Shown: positions 39,042-47,051 of the stretch, one piece after another
Layout: each line of letters starts with the position of its first letter
Numbering within the stretch: position 1 is the first letter of the stretch
NCBI GenBank assembly: GCA_010031635.1
Contig: RGZI01000003.1
Coordinates: forward strand, 1 to 49,279
DNA: 49,279 nucleotides
Origin: Actinomycetota bacterium
GTDB lineage: Bacteria; Actinomycetota; Actinomycetes; Nanopelagicales; Nanopelagicaceae
Direction of reading: 5' to 3'
The notes under the pieces: model-generated
What the model was told of the DNA's origin: nothing
The model's database searches: none
What the model saw: the letters and a program-made list of their open reading frames with translations, nothing else
Program-made: the position numbers and the translations under genes

Positions 39042-40458
39042 CGCGTTCAACCCACTCTAAATATTTTGTGTATTCAATATTTGCCATATTTTGATCTTCA
39101 GTTGTTGCGGTGAAGGAGATCTTTTCGCCTGAGAATTTAGGTGCTAAAACCTCTGGTGCGACTCCGCTTGCTGCACTTGCTGCCAAAATTGCCGCCCCAA
39201 CACTTGAAGAATCAGATTCACTAAAAGAAATAATTTCAGAGCGCAAAATTCGACTTCTAATGTCGCGCCACAATTTTGATTGATGGGATGCACCGCCAAG
39301 GTGAACAGTTGATGGCAACTCATCACTTAGGGATTTAGCTTGATCAATTATATGTCGAGCAGTAAAACCAACTCCGAAAATTACCGCATGAGCAATATCG
39401 CTAAATTTACTTTGGTGCGAAAGTCCGGCAAAGAGGGCGCGAATATCACTACGCCAAATAGGAGCACGCTCACCTGCAAGATATGGCAAAAAGATTTCAT
39501 TGTGGGCGTTGCTACTTTCGACAGATTTAGAGAGTAACTCTTCAGGTGTGGAATTAAAAAGATCTGCAGCCCAAGAGATTGCAGAACCGCTACTTTGGGT
39601 TGGACCAAATATCACTGGTATTGGCGCACAACTTTCAGGAACGGTAGAAAGGTTATGTTTACCTTCACTTAATTTTCTACAAGATATTCCCGCGATATCC
39701 GAACTTCCTGAGATAACAAATGCTGTGGGTTTTGAAAATACTTCAAGAGCCAACATGCCAGCAAGTGCATCTGACCAACCAATTGCGACTGGAATTCCAG
39801 CGGGTAGAAATTTATTGCCAACAGAAGTTGCGCCAGCAACCTCCCATGGCTTACCAATTGCTGGGATTAATTCATTTGGCAATCCAAGACTCTTCCAAGC
39901 CTGCGTGGGCTTTAAAGTTGTGGCATGAATTAAACCTTTGCTTGACCAATTGTCAGAAGAAAATTGTCCAGTTAAATGGAAAAGTAAAAAATCTTTTGCT
40001 TGCAATAAGCGCGAATCTTTTTGTAAAATTTTTGGCTCATGCTCCTTTAGCCAGCGAACTTTTGGCAAAATTCCAGAAGGGGCCCATGGCAAAGAGAGTC
40101 CAAAATCTTTCGCGACATCTGGGATTTCAACAGCAAATAGATCTGCCTCATTTTGTGAACGCGTATCTTGCCAAGTCATGGCGGGGCGCAAAGAATTACC
40201 AAGTAAATCTGTCACCACCAAGGTCGGCGTCTGTCCGACAATTCCGACCCCGGCAATTTTGGTTAGATCAACATCTAATTCACTTAAAACCTTTGTGAAG
40301 GCTGCTAACCAGTTGAGTGGATCTTGCTCTACCCAACTTTCATTTGGTCGGTGCGTTTCATACCCAGCAGAAGCTCTGGCCAAAACAAGGCCATCTTGAT
40401 TAATTGCGGTTGCTTTTAGGGCAGAGGTTCCTAGATCAATGCCAAGCCAGATTTGCAT
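39031..40458 (-). CDS. FGGY-family carbohydrate kinase, xylulokinase-like
   Basis: IWLGIDLGTSALKATAINQDG, WVEQDPLNWL, LPYLAGERAPIW. Confidence 0.9.
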   Translation of the reverse strand: MQIWLGIDLGTSALKATAINQDGLVLARASAGYETHRPNESWVEQDPLNWLAAFTKVLSELDVDLTKIAGVGIVGQTPTLVVTDLLGNSLRPAMTWQDTRSQNEADLFAVEIPDVAKDFGLSLPWAPSGILPKVRWLKEHEPKILQKDSRLLQAKDFLLFHLTGQFSSDNWSSKGLIHATTLKPTQAWKSLGLPNELIPAIGKPWEVAGATSVGNKFLPAGIPVAIGWSDALAGMLALEVFSKPTAFVISGSSDIAGISCRKLSEGKHNLSTVPESCAPIPVIFGPTQSSGSAISWAADLFNSTPEELLSKSVESSNAHNEIFLPYLAGERAPIWRSDIRALFAGLSHQSKFSDIAHAVIFGVGFTARHIIDQAKSLSDELPSTVHLGGASHQSKLWRDIRSRILRSEIISFSESDSSSVGAAILAASAASGVAPEVLAPKFSGEKISFTATTEDQNMANIEYTKYLEWVERATH

Positions 40459-40480
40459 AGCACTCCCTTTCTGCCTGAGT

Positions 40481-40494
40481 TGAGGGTACCCTCA
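40481..40494. promoter_or_regulatory. 14-bp perfect palindrome in divergent promoter region
   Basis: TGAGGGTACCCTCA centred about equally between the start codons at 40458(-) and 40519(+). Confidence 0.6.
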
Positions 40495-40518
40495 CGTTTG
40501 CAATAGAAGGGGGTCAAG

Positions 40519-41592
40519 ATGACAACTATAAAGAAGATCTCAACATATTTATTAGGGCAAGATCAAATTTTTGTAAAAATTGACACCTCAGAGCCAGGAT
40601 TATTTGGTTGGGGAAGTGCTGCATTTGCTGGCCATCACAAATTAATTGCAATCAGCGTTGACGATTACCTAACTGATTTTTTGGTTGGCAAAGAGATAAC
40701 TGAGATTGAAGATATTTGGCAAACCTCTCAAGTGCAATCCTCTTGGCGAAATGATCCAGCGCTTAATTGCGCCCTTTCGGCAATTGATCAAGCGCTTTGG
40801 GATATTAAAGGGAGGGAGGTTGGAAAGTCGGTTGTCGATCTCATCGGCGGGCGTGCCCGTAAAGCGGTTCCGGTATTAATGAAAAGTGAAAAGAATTTAA
40901 ATTCGGGATTGATAGACGAGATTGCAAAATTACAAGAAGAGGGATTTCAATATTTTTTGATTAACCCAGAGATGGATTCCAAAGCAGTTACATACGGCAA
41001 ACAAATTGTTGAAGTTTTTAGCAAATTGCGATCTGAGTTCGGCAATACAGTAAATCTTGCGCATGATTTTGATGGAAGGTTGTCACCTACCGAAGCACTT
41101 TCAGTTGTTAAACGTTTAGAAGAATTTCATCCTTTCTTTCTAGAAGATGTATTTCCTCCCGAACATATTGATTGGCACCTTGCAATGAGAATGCAAACCA
41201 AAGTTCCAATGGCTACAGGCAAAAGATTTGTAAATCCACATGAATGGCTAAACATAATTCCGCAAATGGCAATTGATGTCTTGCGTTGCAACGTAGGTGC
41301 AATTGGTGGATTTAGCCAAGCCTTAAAAATTGGACATTATGCGGCTCCAATAAGTATTCGAACTTCATGGTCAGCTGGTCAATTGCAAAGTCCAATTGAG
41401 TCGGTAGCAACTGGCCATCTATCGCTCAATCTGCTCCTCTCTGGTCCGCAGGAATGGCACGAACTTTCCTCGGAAATTACCGATGTGGTCGGGGGATTAC
41501 CTGAGTTGAAAAATGGATACCTTTATTTCAACGCTGAACCTGGATTTGGCCTTGAAATTTCAGAACAAGCTCTCGCCCTATTGAGTAATTAG
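40519..41592 (+). CDS. Enolase-superfamily protein, ManD/RspA-like, divergent active site
   Basis: ALWDIKGREVGKSVVDLIGG, HDFDGRLSPTEAL, FFLEDVFPPEH, MATGKRFVNPHEW. Confidence 0.8.
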   Translation: MTTIKKISTYLLGQDQIFVKIDTSEPGLFGWGSAAFAGHHKLIAISVDDYLTDFLVGKEITEIEDIWQTSQVQSSWRNDPALNCALSAIDQALWDIKGREVGKSVVDLIGGRARKAVPVLMKSEKNLNSGLIDEIAKLQEEGFQYFLINPEMDSKAVTYGKQIVEVFSKLRSEFGNTVNLAHDFDGRLSPTEALSVVKRLEEFHPFFLEDVFPPEHIDWHLAMRMQTKVPMATGKRFVNPHEWLNIIPQMAIDVLRCNVGAIGGFSQALKIGHYAAPISIRTSWSAGQLQSPIESVATGHLSLNLLLSGPQEWHELSSEITDVVGGLPELKNGYLYFNAEPGFGLEISEQALALLSN

Positions 41593-41617
41593 CCAATAAA
41601 TAGAAAGATAACCCACT

Positions 41618-42475
41618 ATGACAACCATTAATTGTGTAAATGAAATTCGTAGCGAAGTTGGCGAAGGCCCAAACTGGGATGCAGGTACTTCAACAATCTC
41701 CTGGGTAGATATTGCTGGAAAGTTTTGGTTCGAGCAGAACATTGATGGTGGTGCAGTTACTACCCATTCAGTACCAGAAGTTATTGGTGCGATTGTTGGT
41801 CGGAAGAAAGGTGGTTATTACGCCGCAACTAAAGAAGGATTTGCTGAATTAAATCCAGATAATGGTTGGAAAATTACCAAGAATTTTCTAAAAGAAGATG
41901 AACGCATGAATGATGCAAAAGTTGATTCTGCTGGAAGATTTTGGGCTGGAAGTTGCACTATGGATATGGTGCCAGGAACCGGTGCTTTGCATGTCTTATC
42001 TGGTGATCTAACAATGAAAACCGTAGCAACCGGAATTACCCTTCCGAATGGGTTGGCATGGAGTGCAGATAATTCACATTTTTACCACGTAGATAGCATG
42101 CAGCACGTTCTGACTAGTTATGAAGTAGATTTTGAAAATGCTGAGTTACATAATAAGAAAACATTAGTTTCTTTTCCTGATGATGGATCAGTCCCTGACG
42201 GAATGTGCATTTCAAACGAAGGTTTATTATTAGTTGCCATGTGGGGTGGCTCACGAATTGAAATTTATGACCAACAGGGCAAAAAGCAATCGGTTATAGA
42301 TATGCCAGTAAAACAGCCAAGCTCATGTACTTTCGGTGGCGCAAATGGGGATCGATTAATTGTCACCTCAGCTCGTGCATCGCTAGGTGCAACTGCTAAT
42401 GATTTAGATGGCGGTTTGTTTATTGTTGATGGGCTCGGACTTACCGGTGCTCAAAGTGAAAAATTCAACGGTTAG
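41618..42475 (+). CDS. SMP-30/gluconolactonase/LRE family lactonase
   Basis: EVGEGPNWDAGTSTISWVDIAGK, NDAKVDSAGRFWAGSCTMD, LPNGLAWSADNSHFYHVDS. Confidence 0.93.
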   Translation: MTTINCVNEIRSEVGEGPNWDAGTSTISWVDIAGKFWFEQNIDGGAVTTHSVPEVIGAIVGRKKGGYYAATKEGFAELNPDNGWKITKNFLKEDERMNDAKVDSAGRFWAGSCTMDMVPGTGALHVLSGDLTMKTVATGITLPNGLAWSADNSHFYHVDSMQHVLTSYEVDFENAELHNKKTLVSFPDDGSVPDGMCISNEGLLLVAMWGGSRIEIYDQQGKKQSVIDMPVKQPSSCTFGGANGDRLIVTSARASLGATANDLDGGLFIVDGLGLTGAQSEKFNG

Positions 42476-42483
42476 GAGAAATT

Positions 42484-43518
42484 ATGCGCGCGCAATCCCG
42501 TAATCACTCATGTCGAATCCATGATAATTTCAAAATAGGAAAATTAGACGCTGTTGTATTAGAAAATGAAAAGTTGCGCATCACAGTAGCCGCAGGCCGT
42601 GGCGCTGATGTAGTTGAATTTTTGCACAAGCCTGATGATTTAGATTTGGTTTGGCTTACACCCAACGGTATGGTGGATGGCGAAGTTAATTACAACTACA
42701 ACGACCCACTTGGTGCATTTACTGATGAGTATCCAGGTGGTTGGCAAACAATTTTTCCAAATGGTGGTGCTGCATCTAATTACCAAGGTGCAGATTTTGG
42801 GCAACATGCTGAAATGGCACTTTTGCCATGGGATTTTAAGATTTTGAAAGATACTCCTGAAGAGATTTCCGTTGAATTTTTTGTGTATGGCCGGAAAACT
42901 CCATTTTTAGTAAAAAGAACCATGAGTTTGAAATCCAACTCCACAACTCTAGATATGGTCGAGACAATTGAGAATTTATCTGATGTTGAGATTCCGACAA
43001 TGTGGGGATTCCATTTCACATTTGGCCCACCATTTATGGATGATGAATGCCGAGTGGTACTCCCAGGAAAACCAACTGTGATGCCGCACGCCAGTGAGGT
43101 ATTCGGCAGTTCACGCCGACTAAAAGGAAATGAATATTTTGCTTGGCCTGTAGGAGTTGGACCAGATGACAAGCCAATTGATTTCAGCAATATTCCACCA
43201 CGAGATACTCCGACTGAAATGTTATACATGAAGGATTTAGAGCGAGGTGAGTACCGAGTCGAATCACCAAACAAAGGCTTAGCCGCAGTTGTTAAGTGGG
43301 ATAAAACAAATCATCCATACCTTTGGTTCTGGCAAGAGTTCGGCGCAACTAAGGGATATCCATGGTATGGCCGTTATTACAACATTGGCTTAGAACCATT
43401 TTCAAGTCTTCCAACAACAGGTGTAGTTGATTCAGTAAATAATGGAACTGCACTGATTTTTAAGGGTCGGGAAGTTAAGAGTAATAAATTCTCATTTGGC
43501 GTTGAAAAGTTAAAGTAA
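42484..43518 (+). CDS. Aldose 1-epimerase-like / DUF4432-type sugar-binding protein
   Basis: Galactose-mutarotase-like pattern: ITVAAGRGADVVEFLHK, GGWQTIFPNGG, MWGFHFTFGPPF. Confidence 0.7.
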   Translation: MRAQSRNHSCRIHDNFKIGKLDAVVLENEKLRITVAAGRGADVVEFLHKPDDLDLVWLTPNGMVDGEVNYNYNDPLGAFTDEYPGGWQTIFPNGGAASNYQGADFGQHAEMALLPWDFKILKDTPEEISVEFFVYGRKTPFLVKRTMSLKSNSTTLDMVETIENLSDVEIPTMWGFHFTFGPPFMDDECRVVLPGKPTVMPHASEVFGSSRRLKGNEYFAWPVGVGPDDKPIDFSNIPPRDTPTEMLYMKDLERGEYRVESPNKGLAAVVKWDKTNHPYLWFWQEFGATKGYPWYGRYYNIGLEPFSSLPTTGVVDSVNNGTALIFKGREVKSNKFSFGVEKLK

Positions 43519-43537
43519 AAAATTAGTAAGGAGTAAA

Positions 43538-44296
43538 ATGGATTTTGTTGGGAAAGTAGTAATAGTTACCGGTGCCGCAAAAGGTATGGGTTTTGGCGCT
43601 GCAGTTAAATTTGCAAACGAAGGTGCAAGTGTGGGACTTGTGGATAATGATGCTGCGACGCTTGCAACTGTTGAGAAGAACTTTTTAACATCAGGCAAAA
43701 AAGTAAAGGCTTTTCCAACTGATGTGAGCAATGCAAAAGATGTTGAGAAAATGGTCGCCGGAGTTATTGCTGAATTTGGAGCGCTAGACGTAATTGCAAA
43801 TTGTGCCGGAATTCAAACTTATGGTGATGCCGTTGAGACGACAGAAGAGATTTGGGATAAAACCCTAGATGTAAATGTTAAATCTATGTTCTTGACTGCA
43901 AAGTATGGCGTTCCGCATATGCGTAAACGTGGCGGCGGAGCTATTGTAAATATTTCATCAGTTCAATCAATTGGCGCTCAAAAGCAAGTTGTTGCTTACT
44001 CAACTTCGAAAGGTGCAATTAACGCATTAACTCGTGCGATGGCGATGGATTTTGCGGTAGATAAAATTCGGGTTAACTCAGTTCTTCCTGGTTCGGTTGA
44101 TACACCTTTGTTACGTTTTGCTGCTGAAACTCACAAGGGCAATAAAACGGTGGATGAAGTTGTGGCTGAGTGGGGAAGTTCGCATCCGATTGGTCGAATG
44201 GGAACTATCGAAGATATTGCCGAGCTTATTGCGTTTCTAGCCAGTGATCGAGCTTTATTTATTACATGCTGCGATACCGTTAATAGTAAGAAGTAA
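43538..44296 (+). CDS. Short-chain dehydrogenase/reductase with truncated C-terminus
   Basis: VTGAAKGMGFG, NCAGIQ, YSTSKGAINALTRAMAMD; ends FIT-CCDTVNSKK in place of the usual ITGxxxxVDGG tail. Confidence 0.9.
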   Translation: MDFVGKVVIVTGAAKGMGFGAAVKFANEGASVGLVDNDAATLATVEKNFLTSGKKVKAFPTDVSNAKDVEKMVAGVIAEFGALDVIANCAGIQTYGDAVETTEEIWDKTLDVNVKSMFLTAKYGVPHMRKRGGGAIVNISSVQSIGAQKQVVAYSTSKGAINALTRAMAMDFAVDKIRVNSVLPGSVDTPLLRFAAETHKGNKTVDEVVAEWGSSHPIGRMGTIEDIAELIAFLASDRALFITCCDTVNSKK

Positions 44297-46957
44297 TGCT
44301 CGGCGAAGTGTTGCTTCGTCGCTGTAGTCACCTTTACGAACTCTTTGTAGTAGAGATACCTGTAGAAGTTGAAGTGGACGAAGGTAAGCATCACGAACTT
44401 GCAAAGTTTGTGAAAGAATTGGCTGATCACTTAGCAACTCGCTCTTGCCAGTCAAATGTAAAATTTCAGCTACGGTTAAATCAAATTCAGTCCGAATTTC
44501 ATCTAAGAAATGATGAAGCTCAGGGTTGACCAAAGTTTTTACATAATGCTCAGCAGTTAAAAGATCAGTCTTTACCAAAGTCATTTCAACATTACTTATA
44601 AATGTGCGGAAGAAATGCCATTCCGTAAGCATGTGCGCCAATACATCAGAGTTGCCTGCTTCACGGGCTGCCTTTAAACCAGTTCCAACACCAAACCACC
44701 CGGGAACAATCTGACGCGATTGAGTCCAACCAAAGACCCAAGGAATAGCGCGCAACCCGCTTAGGTCAGCACTTGAATCTGGTCGTCGTGAAGGTCGCGA
44801 ACCTAAGAATAAATCTCCAAGTTGTTCTACTGGAGTTGATTCGAAAAAGTACTGTGGAAGATCAGGATGGTCCGTCAAAGTGCGGTACTGCGTCATCGCT
44901 GCACTACTTACGAGATCCATGCATGAATCCCATTTAGCTAAATCTTTCGGATTTTGACGTGGCGCGCGATTTAAAACTGTAGCTTCCAAAGATCCCGCAA
45001 GCATTAACTCAACATTTTCACGCGCGAGTGATGGCAGCGAGTACTTATCGCTAATAACTTCACCCTGTTCAGTCATTTTGATTTCTCCATCGACCGAACC
45101 CCAAGGAAGTGCAATTAATGCGTCATAAGTTGGCCCGCCACCACGACCTACAGAACCACCTCGACCGTGGAATATCCGAAGTGCAATTCCGTGTTTCATC
45201 GCAACATCACGCAAACGTCTTTGGGCTCGGTGAATTTCCCATTGGCTAGTTGTAATTCCAGCATCTTTATTTGAATCAGAGTATCCGAGCATCACTTCTT
45301 GTACATTTCCGCGTAGCTCAAGAATCTGTCGGTATTCAGTAACAGCCAAAAGTGATTCCAAAATCTTGTCTGCTGATTGCAATTCAGCCACTGTTTCCAA
45401 AAGTGGGACATAACCAATTAAAGAAAATGGATCTTCACAATTTAGATTTAATAATCCTACTTGCTTGCCAAGCACCACCGCGGCCAACAAATCATCAGCA
45501 CCTTTTGTCATTGAGACGATATAACTTTCGATGGCCTCATTGCCATATCGCTCGATAATCTCACCTATTGCAGCAAAAGTTGCCAAGGTTTGTCTACCAA
45601 GATCATCGAGATCATCGAGATCATCTGTTAAATTTGCAGCCGATGGTCGAGAGTTTGCTAATTCTGCTGCCAATAGATTTATACGTTCAGCACTACTAAG
45701 TTCTAGATAATTCTTGGTTCCAACACTGCTAAATAATTGATTTAAAAGATGGTGATGCCGGTCAGAGTGTTCGCGTACATCAAGAGTGGCATGAGTTAAT
45801 CCAAATGCTGAAACATTTCTAATCATTCGATCGAGTTCACCATTTGCAATCAATTCACCTTTATGGCTCATTAGTGAATCACGCATAATCAGCAGATCGT
45901 CAAGTAATTCCTGTGTATTTGCATAGTCGCGCCCTGGCTCATGATCTTGTAGGGAAGCATGGCGCTTTTGAGTTAGTAATAATTTGTGGCGGATAGCAGT
46001 GGCTTTTAATCGATATGGCTCTTCAACGTTGATGCGCCTAAAACGTTCTTCAATCTCAGGCAAAATTATTAAATCAACTTTTACGGAAGCAAGTAACTCT
46101 TCGGAGGCTCCAGCAATACGGGTTGATACAGAAAGTGATTGGCGAAGTGCATCTAATCTTTCGAGAGTTACCCTAATGCTGTGCCCAACTTGGGTAGAAA
46201 CAGCGTTTTTAGTTACCTCTGCGGTTACATGTGGATTTCCATCTCTATCTCCACCGATCCAACTTCCAAATGACAGTGGGCGAGCGGTCGAATCAAGAGT
46301 TATTCCAAATTTATTTAATTCAAATGCAAAATCTTCAAGAACTTGGGAAACAGTAGATCTGCTTAAATCATCTAAGTAGTACAGCGCATTCATAGCTTCA
46401 TCAATTGGTTCTGGACGTTCTAGACGCAACTCATCTGTCTGCCATAACAGTTCAATAGCCTCAGCAAGTCTGCGGTTATTCTCTGGCGCATTTTTCGCAT
46501 CAAGTAAACCTGCAATTGTTGCAAGTTTACTCAAAATAGATCTGCGTGCAGCTTCAGTTGGGTGTGCTGTAAATACTGGCCGAACTGAAAGTGATGCAAC
46601 GCTTCTGGCTAATTCATCTCGAGAAATCTTTTGCTCAGCAATCCGATTAGATGCACGTTGCAACCAGGATTCACCACTTCCACGCTCTTGAGCTAATGTG
46701 CGCGCGCGGTGTACCTGTTCAGCAACATTTGCTAAGTGAAAGTAAGCGTTAAAAGCCCTTACTAATCTGATGCTGTCGTCAACATTAACTTTGGCAAGCA
46801 AATTTGCACCTGCCGGTGAATCTTCACGGACCGCTTGGCGGACTTGTTCAACTAGATCAAGGAGTGATTGTCCTTCTTGACGAGCGATTGTTTCTCCCAA
46901 TAGATCGCCTAAGCGGCGAACATCTGCGCGTAACTCCGCGCCATCACTGGAAGGCAT
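44255..46957 (-). CDS. ppc: Phosphoenolpyruvate carboxylase with altered C-terminus
   Basis: FTAHPTEAARRS, GGDRDGNPHVT, VMLGYSDSNKDAGI, FHGRGGSVGRGGGPTYDA; ends TINGIAACNK. Confidence 0.96.
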   Translation of the reverse strand: MPSSDGAELRADVRRLGDLLGETIARQEGQSLLDLVEQVRQAVREDSPAGANLLAKVNVDDSIRLVRAFNAYFHLANVAEQVHRARTLAQERGSGESWLQRASNRIAEQKISRDELARSVASLSVRPVFTAHPTEAARRSILSKLATIAGLLDAKNAPENNRRLAEAIELLWQTDELRLERPEPIDEAMNALYYLDDLSRSTVSQVLEDFAFELNKFGITLDSTARPLSFGSWIGGDRDGNPHVTAEVTKNAVSTQVGHSIRVTLERLDALRQSLSVSTRIAGASEELLASVKVDLIILPEIEERFRRINVEEPYRLKATAIRHKLLLTQKRHASLQDHEPGRDYANTQELLDDLLIMRDSLMSHKGELIANGELDRMIRNVSAFGLTHATLDVREHSDRHHHLLNQLFSSVGTKNYLELSSAERINLLAAELANSRPSAANLTDDLDDLDDLGRQTLATFAAIGEIIERYGNEAIESYIVSMTKGADDLLAAVVLGKQVGLLNLNCEDPFSLIGYVPLLETVAELQSADKILESLLAVTEYRQILELRGNVQEVMLGYSDSNKDAGITTSQWEIHRAQRRLRDVAMKHGIALRIFHGRGGSVGRGGGPTYDALIALPWGSVDGEIKMTEQGEVISDKYSLPSLARENVELMLAGSLEATVLNRAPRQNPKDLAKWDSCMDLVSSAAMTQYRTLTDHPDLPQYFFESTPVEQLGDLFLGSRPSRRPDSSADLSGLRAIPWVFGWTQSRQIVPGWFGVGTGLKAAREAGNSDVLAHMLTEWHFFRTFISNVEMTLVKTDLLTAEHYVKTLVNPELHHFLDEIRTEFDLTVAEILHLTGKSELLSDQPILSQTLQVRDAYLRPLQLLQVSLLQRVRKGDYSDEATLRRALLLTINGIAACNK

Positions 46958-47051
46958 GGGGTAATTCTCTCAGATAGAGTCGTCCTATTGCCCCCCGCAT
47001 TTAGCGGATTGGGGCTTGTCGTGCTGTATCAAGAAGAGAATTGGGGCAAAG

